From Castellaniella ginsengisoli (lineage in GTDB: Bacteria > Pseudomonadota > Gammaproteobacteria > Burkholderiales > Burkholderiaceae_B), in assembly GCF_039523235.1 (NCBI RefSeq), contig NZ_BAAAEX010000013.1: DNA of 64,000 nt; one strand, 5' to 3'. Shown one piece after another: positions 1 through 8,524 of the stretch. The notes under the pieces are model-generated. The model was not told the origin of the DNA. It ran no database searches and saw only the letters and a program-made list of their open reading frames with translations. The position numbers and the translations under genes were made by a program. Position 1 is the first letter of the stretch. Every line of letters begins with the position of its first letter.

Positions 1-106
1 GCCCGCGGGCGGCCCACAGACGGGCCAGCAGGGGATGCACGCCGGCCGCCGCCAGGGCCCGGGTCCGTTCCGGATCGGCGGTGCGTGCCAGGATCAGCGG
101 CCGCAC
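1..106 (-). CDS. recJ: RecJ single-strand exonuclease, N-terminal fragment (runs off the left edge)
   Basis: Only about the first 35 codons are inside the window. The minus-strand reading gives a segment ending AGVHPLLARLWAARG, which closely resembles the conserved N-terminus of RecJ, the 5'-3' single-strand DNA exonuclease of recombination and mismatch repair. The DHH catalytic motifs lie outside. No ATG is present in frame; GTG at 106 or 109 is the likely start. That makes the gene overlap the end of the upstream minus-strand gene by about 13-16 bp, so the two are probably cotranscribed. The identification rests on this short motif alone, and the exact start is uncertain. Confidence 0.6.
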   Translation of the reverse strand, partial: MRPLILARTADPERTRALAAAGVHPLLARLWAARG

Positions 107-1005
107 CACCAGCGCCTCCAATCCAGCGGCCGCAGGCGCCGCAACCAGCCGGCGCGCGCGGCCAGTTCCACGGTGCGTTCGCGCCCGGTCAGCACCAGCG
201 TGGGCGCCGCGCTGGCCAGGGGCGCGAAACAGCGCTGTTCCAGGCCCGCCAGCGCTTCGATCCAGCCGCCCCAATCCTGGGCCGCGGCGTGCGCTTGCAG
301 CGCGGTTTCGATCCTCAGATCGTCCGGCAATGGGCGGCTCAATTGGCTGCGCCGTGCCCCGCCGTACAGCCACAGGCTGTTGATCGGGGCCAGGCCGTCC
401 TGTAGTCGCTGCTGGTTGACGGGATGCTCGTACCAGGCCATCTGCAGGCCGTTGACCAGACGTCGCCAGGGGCGCGCCGCCGCGTCCTGCGGCCACCAGT
501 CGTTGACGGCGCTGACGGCGACCAGCGCCGGGCTGGCGCAGGCCAGGCGGATGGGTTCGGGCCAATGCACCCGCCAGGTCTCGGGAGTGTCCGGCGTCAG
601 GGTGATGCCGCTGTCCTCGATCAGTTCACGGGCCGATTCCAGCAGGGCGGCGGACTGTTCGGCCGTGATCGCCAGCGTGTCGGACGGCAGCAGGGCGGCG
701 CCGTCGCGCGAGGGGGCCATGTGGATCAGTTCGGCCAGCCACACGGGCTCGTCGTCCTCGACGGGCAGGCGCAGCGGCCCCAGACCTGCGCTAATATGCT
801 CTTCTTGTCCCGGCGTGAATCCGCGTGCGCTGAGCAGCCAGTGTTCCAGCGGCGTGCACCAGGTGTCCGCAGCGGGGCAATCGGTCGGCAAGGGCGGGCC
901 GAAACCCAGCCAGCGGGCCAGGGTGGGGGCGCGTTGCGCCAGATGGGGCGCCAGTTCGGCCGCCACCTCGGGTTCGGGCAAAGCCCCGGGAATCACGATA
1001 TGCAT
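94..1005 (-). CDS. conserved hypothetical protein upstream of recJ (phosphoglycerate-mutase-like annotation in relatives)
   Basis: A 303-residue soluble protein starting MHIVIPGALPEPEVAAELAPH. I chose this start over an in-frame ATG 15 codons upstream because the protein keeps its conserved-looking beginning and the longer form would overlap lolC's leader. From memory, proteins of this type upstream of recJ in Alcaligenaceae are annotated as cofactor-independent phosphoglycerate-mutase-like or regulatory proteins. I see no complete alkaline-phosphatase-type metal motifs, so the function is not established. It is divergent from lolC, with about 43 bp between the starts, and it overlaps recJ at its 3' end. 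Confidence 0.6.
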   Translation of the reverse strand: MHIVIPGALPEPEVAAELAPHLAQRAPTLARWLGFGPPLPTDCPAADTWCTPLEHWLLSARGFTPGQEEHISAGLGPLRLPVEDDEPVWLAELIHMAPSRDGAALLPSDTLAITAEQSAALLESARELIEDSGITLTPDTPETWRVHWPEPIRLACASPALVAVSAVNDWWPQDAAARPWRRLVNGLQMAWYEHPVNQQRLQDGLAPINSLWLYGGARRSQLSRPLPDDLRIETALQAHAAAQDWGGWIEALAGLEQRCFAPLASAAPTLVLTGRERTVELAARAGWLRRLRPLDWRRWWCGR

Positions 1006-1048
1006 GGCGGAATTGTAGGGTATCAATCGGACGAGGATGGCAATACGC

Positions 1049-2320
1049 ATGGCGTATGAATGGTGGATAGGGGCGCGCTACGCGGGCCTGGCCCGGACGG
1101 GGCGGGGCGGACGCCGGGGCGACCGCTTCGTGTCCTTCGTGGCGGCCAGTTCCATGGCGGGCATCGGTCTGGGCGTGGCCGCCCTGATCATTGTCCTGTC
1201 GGTCATGAATGGTTTTCAGACTCAGGTGCGCGACCGCATGTTGTCGGTGCTGCCGCACATCGAACTCTATGTGCCGGGGTCGGGTCACGAGCGGGTGCTG
1301 GAGCATTGGCGCGATCTTGCCGATGCCGCCCGGCAGGATCCGGCGGTCCGGGGGGCGGCGCCGTTCGTCGCGGCCCAGGGCATGCTGGCGCGCGGCCAGG
1401 GCTTGAGCGGCGTCCAGGTCAGAGGCATCGATCCGACCATCGAGCCGGAGGTCTCCGACCTGGCGGATCAGATGGCCTCCGGCACGCTCGACAGCCTGAC
1501 GCCGGGCGCCTTCCATATGGTGATCGGCAGCCAGATCGCCCAATCCCTGGGGCTGATGGCAGGCGATACGGTGCTGCTGCTGGCGCCCCAGGGTTCGATC
1601 TCGCCGGCCGGTTTCACGCCGCGCATGCGGCAGTTCACGGTCACGGGGATTTTTTCCTCGGGTTATTACGAGTACGACGCTTCGCTGGTGTTCATCGACG
1701 TGCAGGACGCCGCCCGGGTGTTCCGCGACAGCGGGGTGAGCGGTGTGCGTCTGCGCATCGCCGACATGCAGCGTGCGCCCCAGGTGGCCCATTCCCTGCT
1801 GGACCGGATGCCGGCAGGCGTGCGGGCCATGGACTGGACCCAGAACAACCGCACCTGGTTCGCCGCCGTGCAGACGGAAAAGCGCATGATGTTCCTGATC
1901 CTGACCCTGATCGTCGCGGTGGCGGCGTTCAATCTGCTGTCCTCGCTGGTGATGGCGGTCAAGGACAAGCGCTCGGATATCGCCATTTTGCGCACTTTGG
2001 GCGCTACGCCGGCCGAGATTGCGCGCATCTTTCTCATCCAGGGCGCACTGATCGGCGTGGTGGGCACGCTGGGAGGCGTTGCGCTGGGTACGCTGGTGGC
2101 CTACAACATCGACGTCATCGTGCCCTGGATCGAGCACCTGCTGGGCATCCAGTTCCTGCCCCAGCAGATCTATTTCATCAGCGAGCTGCCGTCCAATCCC
2201 GAGCTGGACGATATCGCCGTGATCGGCGCCACGTCTCTGGTCCTGTCTCTACTGGCCACGCTGTATCCCAGTTGGCGGGCGGCCCGCCTGCAACCTGCCC
2301 GGGTGCTGCGCCATGATTGA
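1049..2320 (+). CDS. lolC: LolC/E-family lipoprotein-releasing system permease
   Basis: Inner-membrane subunit of the LolCDE ABC transporter, which extracts outer-membrane lipoproteins from the inner membrane and passes them to LolA. The 423-residue protein begins MAYEWWIGARYAG, has an N-terminal membrane segment (ASSMAGIGLGVAALIIVLSVM), a long periplasmic domain, then three C-terminal membrane helices including IAILRTLGATPAEIARIFL, the FtsX/LolC coupling motif. An ATG at 1037 is also in frame; 1049 fits the family start better. It overlaps lolD by 8 bp, so the two form an operon. Burkholderiales commonly use a single LolC/E-type permease as a homodimer; no second permease is seen here. Confidence 0.93.
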   Translation: MAYEWWIGARYAGLARTGRGGRRGDRFVSFVAASSMAGIGLGVAALIIVLSVMNGFQTQVRDRMLSVLPHIELYVPGSGHERVLEHWRDLADAARQDPAVRGAAPFVAAQGMLARGQGLSGVQVRGIDPTIEPEVSDLADQMASGTLDSLTPGAFHMVIGSQIAQSLGLMAGDTVLLLAPQGSISPAGFTPRMRQFTVTGIFSSGYYEYDASLVFIDVQDAARVFRDSGVSGVRLRIADMQRAPQVAHSLLDRMPAGVRAMDWTQNNRTWFAAVQTEKRMMFLILTLIVAVAAFNLLSSLVMAVKDKRSDIAILRTLGATPAEIARIFLIQGALIGVVGTLGGVALGTLVAYNIDVIVPWIEHLLGIQFLPQQIYFISELPSNPELDDIAVIGATSLVLSLLATLYPSWRAARLQPARVLRHD

Positions 2321-3020
2321 TCCCGCCGCCGAAGCCGTATTGCGCGCCGAACACCTGGCCAAGACCTACGACGAGGGGGCCGGGCGGGTCGAAGTCCTGC
2401 GGGACGTCAACCTGGCGGTCTATCCCCACGAGATGATCGCCGTGGTCGGCGCCTCGGGGTCGGGCAAAAGCACGCTGCTGCACCTGCTGGGCCTGCTGGA
2501 GGAACCGGACGAGGGCCGGCTGTGGATCGCCGGCCAAGCCGCCACCGGCCTGGATGAGCGGCGCCGCAGCCGCTTGCGCAACCAGACTTTGGGTTTCGTC
2601 TACCAGTTCCATCATCTGCTGCCGGAATTCTCCGCGCTGGACAATGTGGCCATGCCGCTGATCGTGCGCCGCATGGCCCGCGCGCAGGCCCGGGAGCGGG
2701 CGGCCGCGATGCTGGATCAGGTCGGCCTGGCGGCGCGCGCCGCACATTTTCCGGGCCAGTTGTCGGGCGGCGAACGCCAGCGGGTGGCCCTGGCGCGGGC
2801 GCTGGTCACTCGCCCGGTCTGCGTGCTGGCCGACGAGCCCACCGGCAATCTGGACCGCCATACGGCCGACGCCATGTTTGCGTTGCTGACGCGCATCAAT
2901 CAGGATCTGGGCACGGCCTTCGTCATCGTCACCCATGATCCGGCCCTGGCCGCCCTGGCGCACCGGCGTTTTCACATGCAGGCGGGATTGCTGGCCGAGG
3001 ACACGCAAGAGGCGGGCTGA
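2313..3020 (+). CDS. lolD: LolD, lipoprotein-releasing ABC transporter ATPase
   Basis: ATPase subunit that powers lipoprotein release through LolC. The 235-residue protein has the full ABC motif set: Walker A GASGSGKST (about residue 46), signature LSGGERQRVALARAL (about 150), Walker B VLADEPTGN and the switch histidine in VTHD. Length is normal for LolD (about 230). Its ATG lies 8 bp inside the end of lolC, indicating translational coupling. The MacB/LolD subgroup is supported mainly by the lolC neighbour. Confidence 0.94.
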   Translation: MIDPAAEAVLRAEHLAKTYDEGAGRVEVLRDVNLAVYPHEMIAVVGASGSGKSTLLHLLGLLEEPDEGRLWIAGQAATGLDERRRSRLRNQTLGFVYQFHHLLPEFSALDNVAMPLIVRRMARAQARERAAAMLDQVGLAARAAHFPGQLSGGERQRVALARALVTRPVCVLADEPTGNLDRHTADAMFALLTRINQDLGTAFVIVTHDPALAALAHRRFHMQAGLLAEDTQEAG

Positions 3021-3101
3021 CGCGCCGTATCCAGCCGCTTGCGGCCGGGCGGCGGCTCCCCGGCCGAGCGACCGCCTGGCGGACGTCCGAACGGAGGACC
3101 C

Positions 3102-3941
3102 ATGCTGATCGACACCCACTGCCACCTGGACGCTTCCGAATTCGACGCCGACCGGCCGGCCGTGATTGAGCGGGCGCGCCGGGCGGGCGTGCGGGGTCTC
3201 GTGATCCCGGCCGTGATGCGCGCCAATTTCGCCGTCGTGCGGGATCTGGCGCATGCCACACCGGGCGCCTGCTATGCCTTGGGCATCCATCCGTTGTACG
3301 TCGGCCGCTCCGACGATGCGGATCTGGACGCGCTGGATGCCGCGCTGACGGCGGCAAAGGGCGATTCCAGGCTGGTGGCGATCGGCGAGATCGGCCTGGA
3401 TTTTTTCGTGCCCGACGCGAGTACGCCGGAATTGCGCGCCCGCCAGGAATGGTTCTACGCTCGCCAGCTCGACCTGGCGCAGCGCCACGGCCTGCCGGTG
3501 CTGCTGCACGTGCGCCGGTCCCAGGACACGCTGCTCAAGCACCTGCGCCGCCGTGCGCCCGTCGGCGGCATCGCCCATGCCTTCAACGGCAGCTTCCAGC
3601 AGGCGGAACAGTTCATCGCGCAGGGCTTCGCGCTGGGCATGGGCGGGGCCATGACCTTCGAGCGCGCCCTGCAGATCCGCCGCCTGGCGGCCGAATTGCC
3701 CGCCGAGGCCCTGGTGCTGGAAACCGACGCGCCCGACATCCCGCCTGCCTGGTTGGGGCGCGGTCCCGACGGCCGGCCCCGGCCCGTGCGCAACGAACCG
3801 GCGGAAACGGCCGGCATCGCCCGCGTCCTGGCCGGATTGCGTGGCCTCGATACCGCGGCGCTGACCGCGCGGTGCGCCGCCAATGCTCGCCGGGTGCTGC
3901 CCCGGCTGGCGCGCGTCCTGGGCGAAGCGGATGGCGCGTAG
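3102..3941 (+). CDS. tatD: TatD-family metal-dependent hydrolase
   Basis: TatD-type DNase/hydrolase with a TIM-barrel fold. The 279-residue protein starts MLIDTHCHLD, containing the HxH metal motif. Further expected metal ligands appear in AIGEIGLDFF, LHVRRSQ, GIAHAFNGS and LETDAP. An ATG at 3039 is in frame, but the ATG at 3102 follows a strong GGAGG ribosome-binding site and begins exactly at the family motif. It follows lolD by about 80 bp. Its stop codon directly abuts the stop of the convergent VOC gene, with no base between them. The physiological substrate is unknown; family members act in 3'-5' DNA degradation and repair. Confidence 0.9.
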   Translation: MLIDTHCHLDASEFDADRPAVIERARRAGVRGLVIPAVMRANFAVVRDLAHATPGACYALGIHPLYVGRSDDADLDALDAALTAAKGDSRLVAIGEIGLDFFVPDASTPELRARQEWFYARQLDLAQRHGLPVLLHVRRSQDTLLKHLRRRAPVGGIAHAFNGSFQQAEQFIAQGFALGMGGAMTFERALQIRRLAAELPAEALVLETDAPDIPPAWLGRGPDGRPRPVRNEPAETAGIARVLAGLRGLDTAALTARCAANARRVLPRLARVLGEADGA

Positions 3942-4292
3942 CTATTCGTGCTGAAGAATGTTGACGAGCGTGTCGAGCGGGTCCCTGACGTAGAACCGGC
4001 GGACGCCCCACGGCTCGTTGGCGGGGCCGTACTCCACGGGAATCCCGCTTGTCCGCACGCGTTGCAAGGCTTCATCGAGGTCATCCACCTCGATGGACAG
4101 GTCAGGTACGGGCGTGTCGGAACCGCCCTGGCTTGCGAAGCTGACCTGGACCGTCATTTTGTCGGGGCTGGTGTACGTGCGAAGCCAGCCGTGGTCCATG
4201 GCGAGTTCGAGACCCAGAATATCCCGGTAGAACGCATCCACCGCGGCGGGTTCGGGTGTCGGGATGTTGGCGACGATTCGTTTGACCTTCAT
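3942..4292 (-). CDS. VOC (glyoxalase/bleomycin-resistance fold) family protein
   Basis: A 116-residue single-domain protein beginning MKVKRIVANIPTPEPAAVDAFYRDILGLEL, matching the beta-alpha-beta-beta-beta VOC fold, with a second module ending PLDTLVNILQHE that carries a typical C-terminal metal-binding glutamate. The start at 4292 has a GGAGG ribosome-binding site; a longer reading to 4325 lacks support. The gene converges on tatD with adjacent stop codons. Substrate cannot be predicted from sequence: VOC proteins include glyoxalases, dioxygenases and antibiotic-binding proteins. Confidence 0.82.
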   Translation of the reverse strand: MKVKRIVANIPTPEPAAVDAFYRDILGLELAMDHGWLRTYTSPDKMTVQVSFASQGGSDTPVPDLSIEVDDLDEALQRVRTSGIPVEYGPANEPWGVRRFYVRDPLDTLVNILQHE

Positions 4293-4468
4293 GGGACCTC
4301 CGGATGTGCGGGTTGCCAACCCCACAGCTTATTGAAGCCGGACGTTTTTCCGCAAGCGGGTCTTGCCAGGCACTGCGTGGTTTCCCCCATGGACCGGGAT
4401 GCGCGTGAGGCGTTCCGGCGGCCCGTTCATCCCCTAAGCTGAAAGAGGATTCGTTTTCGGGGGAAGGC

Positions 4469-7144
4469 ATGCTCGGGCGCGCGATGACGGCGGCGGGACT
4501 GGGCGGCGTGCTCGGCGCCCATGGTCTGGTCGATCTGCCGGGAAGCGGTGCGCTGGCGCTGGCATCCGGCGTGCTGGGGCTGGCGGGGTGGGGAATATGG
4601 CGTGCGAGCGCGCGCGGGTCGGAACGGCCCGGTGAGGCCGGGCATCGCGATGTGTTGGCGGGGGCGGGTCGGACGCGTGCCGCTGCCCTGTTGCGCGGCG
4701 CGATGCTCTGCCTGTTGGGCGCCTGGGCCGGCTTCACGTTCACCGTGCTGTGCGCCCAGGCGCGCCTGGACCAGACGCTGGCCGACGGCAATGTGGACCG
4801 TGTGTCGCGCGTCACGCTGCGCGTCGACAGCCTGCCCAAATTGCAGCCGGACCTGCTGGCTTTCGACGCCGTGGTGCTGGATGCGCATCCCGGCGGCGTG
4901 CCGGAGCGCATCCGGGTGCGCTGGCCGGCCGGCGGCTGGCGCGGCCCCTATGCGCCCGCGCGGCCAGCCGACCCGCCATTGCCCGAGGTGCGGCCCGGCC
5001 AGGTCTGGCGCATGGCCCTGGTGCTGCGGCCGGTGCGCGCGGCGCAAAATCTGCACGCGTTTGATTACGAAGCCCATGCTTTCGCCGCCGGGATTCGTGC
5101 GCAGGGCACGGTGCGGGGCGCGCCGGAATGGCTGCGCGACGAGGACTGGGCCGGCTTGTCCGTCGTCGCCGGGCGCGCACGCCACGCAGTGCGCGAGGCC
5201 ATGGCCCCTTATCTGCAGGACCTGCGCTATGGACCGGTGCTGCGGGCCCTGGCCATCGGGGACCAGGATGGGGTGGACGCCGCCGACTGGACGGTCTTCA
5301 ACCGCGCCGGGATCACGCATCTGGTGTCCATCAGCGGTTCGCACATCACCATGCTGGCCGGGGCGGGCGCTCTGGCGGTGTCGGCCCTGTGGCGCCGCCT
5401 GCGCTGGCGTGGTCGTGGTCTGGCGGAACGTTGGCCGGCCCGTCGGGCGGGCGCCGTCGCGGCGCTGCTGGTCGCCTGGCTCTATTGCCTGCTGGCGGGG
5501 TGGGGCGTGCCCGCGCGGCGCACCTTTCTGATGCTGGCCGTGGTGGCGGGCGCCCAGGCCCTGCAACTGCGCCTGAGCGGCGCGCGGGTGCTGGCGCTGG
5601 CGGCTGTGGCCGTGGTGGCGACGGACCCCTGGTCCGTGCTGGCGGGCGGATTCTGGTTGTCGTTCCTGGCGGTGGGCGTGCTGCTGGCCGCCGGGTCAAG
5701 GGTGGAGGCGGCGGCTGGGTCTGATGCGGCAGCCCGCGCCGATCCGGCGCTGGGCACGCCGGGAAACGCGGCGCCGCCTGGACCCCGGACTGAACGGCGG
5801 CGCGACCGCTGGTTGTGCGGCCTGAAGCAGGCGGCGCGCCTGCAATGGGAGGTGACCTGGGCTTTGGCCCCGCTGTTGGCCTGGACGTTTCATGAGGTCT
5901 CCCTGGTGTCGCCATTGGCCAATGCCTATGCCATTCCGGTGATCGAACTGCTGATCACGCCGCTGTCGCTGCTGCTGGCCGCCGTGGCGCTGGTGCCGGG
6001 CCTGGCAACGGTGGCCGGCGGTCTGGCCTGGCTGGCGCATGGCGCGCTGGCGCTGATGATGCGGCCGACCGAGTGGCTGGCAGCCCTGCCGACCTGGCCG
6101 ACGCCCGCCGGGCCGGCGTGGGTGTATCTGTTGGCGCTGGCCGGCGTGGCGGTGGCGCTCTGGCCGCAAGCGCGTGTCGGGGCTGCGAGGCCCACCGACC
6201 CGGCGCGGGGCGGCAAGGGCGTGGCGGGGTATCGGGCTGGCGCGGTCCGCCGCCATCGCGCCTGGGGCTGGCTGGCTCTGGCGCCGATGTTGCTGTGGCC
6301 GCCGGACCGTCCGGGCGAAGGGGAATGGGATCTGCATGCGCTGGACGTCGGGCAGGGCAGTGCGCTGCTGATCCGCACGGCGCGGCATGCGCTGCTGTTC
6401 GACGCCGGCGCGCGCCATGCGCGGGATGCGGACGAGGGCGCCCGCACCGTTGTTCCGGTGCTGAAGGCGCTGGGGGTGCGCCGCCTGGATGCGCTGATCG
6501 TGTCCCACGCCGATCTGGACCACGCCGGCGGCGTGCGCAGTGTGCTCGCGGCGGTCCCCGTGGCGCAGGCGTTTGCGTCCTTCGACCTGGAAGCCTGGCT
6601 GCGGGCCGAGACCCGCAAGCTGGGCGAGGCGGTCACGCCCTTGCCCCTGGCGGCCGTGCCTTGCCGGTTCGGCGACCGCTGGCGGCTGGACGGGGTCGAG
6701 TTCGAATTCCTGTGGCCATTGGATGTGCGTGCGCGGCGCCGGGGGGTCGAGGCCAACGCCGGCAGTTGCGTGCTGCGGGTGCGGGGAGGCCATCACAGCC
6801 TGCTGCTGACGGGCGATATCGAGATCCGCGCCGAATCCGCGTTGGTCGAGCGCGGGCTGACGCCCGCGGACGTGGTCGTGGCCGCGCACCACGGGTCGCG
6901 GACTTCCTCGTCGGCCGCCTTCACCAAGGCCGTGGCCGCCCGCCACGTCATCGTCCAGGCGGGCGCCTGGAACCGGCACGGCCACCCGGATGCCGCCGTG
7001 CTGCAGCGCTGGCGCCGAGCCGGCGCGACACTCTGGCGAACCGATCGGCAAGGCGGGGTAAACGCCCGGTCGCGCGCGGCCGGCCTGTCGTTGTACAGTG
7101 TTCTGGAGTCGTCCCGGCGTGCGTGGCATGGGCGGCGCCCCTAA
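4469..7144 (+). CDS. comEC: ComEC/Rec2 DNA-uptake channel
   Basis: Inner-membrane channel that imports single-stranded DNA during natural transformation. The 891-residue protein has three parts: an N-terminal membrane/DUF4131 part (about 1-200), a competence-domain permease with many hydrophobic helices and the motif HLVSISGSHITMLAG (about 280), and a C-terminal metallo-beta-lactamase-like domain with HALDVGQGSALLI, VSHADLDHAGG and VVAAHHGSRTSSS. Length and domain order are complete. A ribosome-binding site (GGGGAAGG) precedes the ATG. It stands alone between the VOC gene and the bkd operon, as comEC commonly does in betaproteobacteria. The gene looks intact; whether the strain is competent cannot be judged. 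Confidence 0.93.
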   Translation: MLGRAMTAAGLGGVLGAHGLVDLPGSGALALASGVLGLAGWGIWRASARGSERPGEAGHRDVLAGAGRTRAAALLRGAMLCLLGAWAGFTFTVLCAQARLDQTLADGNVDRVSRVTLRVDSLPKLQPDLLAFDAVVLDAHPGGVPERIRVRWPAGGWRGPYAPARPADPPLPEVRPGQVWRMALVLRPVRAAQNLHAFDYEAHAFAAGIRAQGTVRGAPEWLRDEDWAGLSVVAGRARHAVREAMAPYLQDLRYGPVLRALAIGDQDGVDAADWTVFNRAGITHLVSISGSHITMLAGAGALAVSALWRRLRWRGRGLAERWPARRAGAVAALLVAWLYCLLAGWGVPARRTFLMLAVVAGAQALQLRLSGARVLALAAVAVVATDPWSVLAGGFWLSFLAVGVLLAAGSRVEAAAGSDAAARADPALGTPGNAAPPGPRTERRRDRWLCGLKQAARLQWEVTWALAPLLAWTFHEVSLVSPLANAYAIPVIELLITPLSLLLAAVALVPGLATVAGGLAWLAHGALALMMRPTEWLAALPTWPTPAGPAWVYLLALAGVAVALWPQARVGAARPTDPARGGKGVAGYRAGAVRRHRAWGWLALAPMLLWPPDRPGEGEWDLHALDVGQGSALLIRTARHALLFDAGARHARDADEGARTVVPVLKALGVRRLDALIVSHADLDHAGGVRSVLAAVPVAQAFASFDLEAWLRAETRKLGEAVTPLPLAAVPCRFGDRWRLDGVEFEFLWPLDVRARRRGVEANAGSCVLRVRGGHHSLLLTGDIEIRAESALVERGLTPADVVVAAHHGSRTSSSAAFTKAVAARHVIVQAGAWNRHGHPDAAVLQRWRRAGATLWRTDRQGGVNARSRAAGLSLYSVLESSRRAWHGRRP

Positions 7145-7286
7145 TGGTTTTCTCGGTCTTGCGCGATCGCGCGGGATCGGTGATGATCCGGCAGCCGTCC
7201 ACAAGACGACTGTGGTCCTTTCGAGAATGTCCGGGATACCGGATTCTCTTGCGGGCTTGTGAAAAATCCAAAAGATTTTTGCGACC
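7145..7286 (+). promoter_or_regulatory. Leader of the branched-chain oxoacid dehydrogenase operon with three inverted repeats
   Basis: This 142 bp gap holds a perfect 12 bp palindrome GCGCGATCGCGC (7161-7172). A bulged hairpin follows, with arms GAGAA/TTCTC and TCCGG/CCGGA (7223-7248). A perfect AAAAATC/GATTTTT repeat (7262-7280) ends six bases before the ATG. No Shine-Dalgarno sequence is visible before the start codon. In pseudomonads the bkd operon is activated by the Lrp-like BkdR; these repeats are candidate operator or leader structures, which is inference. Confidence 0.4.
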
Positions 7287-8519
7287 ATGACACAGAAACC
7301 TCTGAAGTTCTACGTGCCCGAGCCCTCGGGGCGTCCCGGTCAGGCGACCGATTTTTCCTACCTGCGTCTGCAGCCCGCCGGGGCGGCACGCAAACCCCCC
7401 ATCGATATTGCCCCTTACGATACCCGCGACCTGGCCATCGGGCTGATCCGCGTGCTCGACGATCAGGGCGAGGTGCAGGGCCCCTGGGCCGAGGACATCC
7501 CCGACGACGATCTGCTGCGCCGCGGCCTGCATGCCATGGTCAAGACGCGCATCTTCGATGCCCGCATGGTCATCGCACAGCGCCAGAAAAAGACCTCGTT
7601 CTACATGCAGTGCCTGGGCGAGGAGGCCATCGCCATCGGCCAGTCCCTGGCGCTGCGCGAAGGCGACATGCATTTTCCGTCCTACCGTCAGCAGGGCCTG
7701 CTCATTGCGCAGGACTATCCCCTGTTCGACATGATGTGCCAGATTTTTTCCAACGATCAGGATCCGCTCAAGGGGCGCCAGTTGCCGGTGCTGTATTCGG
7801 TGCCGGAAAAAGGTTTCTTTACCCTGTCCGGCAACCTGGGCACGCAGATGCCCCAGGCGGTGGGCTGGGCCATGGCTTCGGCCATCAAGGGCGATACCCG
7901 CATCGCCTGCGGCTGGATCGGCGACGGCGCCACGGCCGAATCCGACTACCAGACGGCGCTGCTGTTCGCGCATGTGTACCGGGCGCCGGTGATCCTCAAT
8001 GTGATCAACAACCAGTGGGCGATCTCGACCTTCCAGTCGGTTGCGGGCGGCGAGGGCACCACCCTGGCGGCGCGCGGCATCGGTTCGAACGTGGCTTCGC
8101 TGCGGGTGGACGGCAACGATTTCCTGGCGGTCTACGCGGTTTCCCGGTGGGCTGCCGAACGGGCCCGCAACAATCACGGCGCCACGCTGATCGAATGGGT
8201 CAGCTACCGGGCCGGGCCGCACTCCACGTCAGACGATCCTTCGAAGTACCGGCCCGCCGACGACTGGTCGCGCTTCCCGCTGGGCGATCCGATCGTGCGG
8301 CTGAAGGACTACATGATCAAACGCGGCATCTGGTCCGAGCAGGAACACCAGGAACTGCAGAAGGCGTGCGAGGCCGAGGTCGTCGCCGCCCAGAAAAAGG
8401 CCGAAGCCCATGGCACGCTCGCCACGGGACGGACCAGCAGCGTCGCGACCATGTTCGAGGATGTGTACAAGGACATGCCGGCCCACCTGCGCCGGCAGCG
8501 CCAGGAACTGGGGGTGTAA
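7287..8519 (+). CDS. bkdA1: branched-chain 2-oxoacid dehydrogenase E1 alpha subunit
   Basis: Thiamine-diphosphate-dependent decarboxylase subunit of the complex that oxidises the 2-oxo acids of valine, leucine and isoleucine to acyl-CoAs. The 410-residue protein has the ThDP motif beginning GDGATAESDYQ and ending VINN (about residues 212-240), and the phosphorylation-loop-like region YRAGPHSTSDDPSKYR (about 305-320). The N-terminus (YVPEPSGRPGQATDFSYLRL) is characteristic of BkdA1 rather than pyruvate dehydrogenase E1. It is the first gene of a four-gene operon; the E1 beta ATG follows the stop by 5 bp. The start codon has no clear ribosome-binding site and sits next to a 7 bp hairpin. Confidence 0.93.
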   Translation: MTQKPLKFYVPEPSGRPGQATDFSYLRLQPAGAARKPPIDIAPYDTRDLAIGLIRVLDDQGEVQGPWAEDIPDDDLLRRGLHAMVKTRIFDARMVIAQRQKKTSFYMQCLGEEAIAIGQSLALREGDMHFPSYRQQGLLIAQDYPLFDMMCQIFSNDQDPLKGRQLPVLYSVPEKGFFTLSGNLGTQMPQAVGWAMASAIKGDTRIACGWIGDGATAESDYQTALLFAHVYRAPVILNVINNQWAISTFQSVAGGEGTTLAARGIGSNVASLRVDGNDFLAVYAVSRWAAERARNNHGATLIEWVSYRAGPHSTSDDPSKYRPADDWSRFPLGDPIVRLKDYMIKRGIWSEQEHQELQKACEAEVVAAQKKAEAHGTLATGRTSSVATMFEDVYKDMPAHLRRQRQELGV

Positions 8520-8524
8520 TCAGC

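Noticed and set aside
7259..8524. N-terminal extension of the E1 beta gene
   Set aside because: The frame is open but lies in another phase of the E1 alpha gene; E1 beta begins at its own ATG at 8525.
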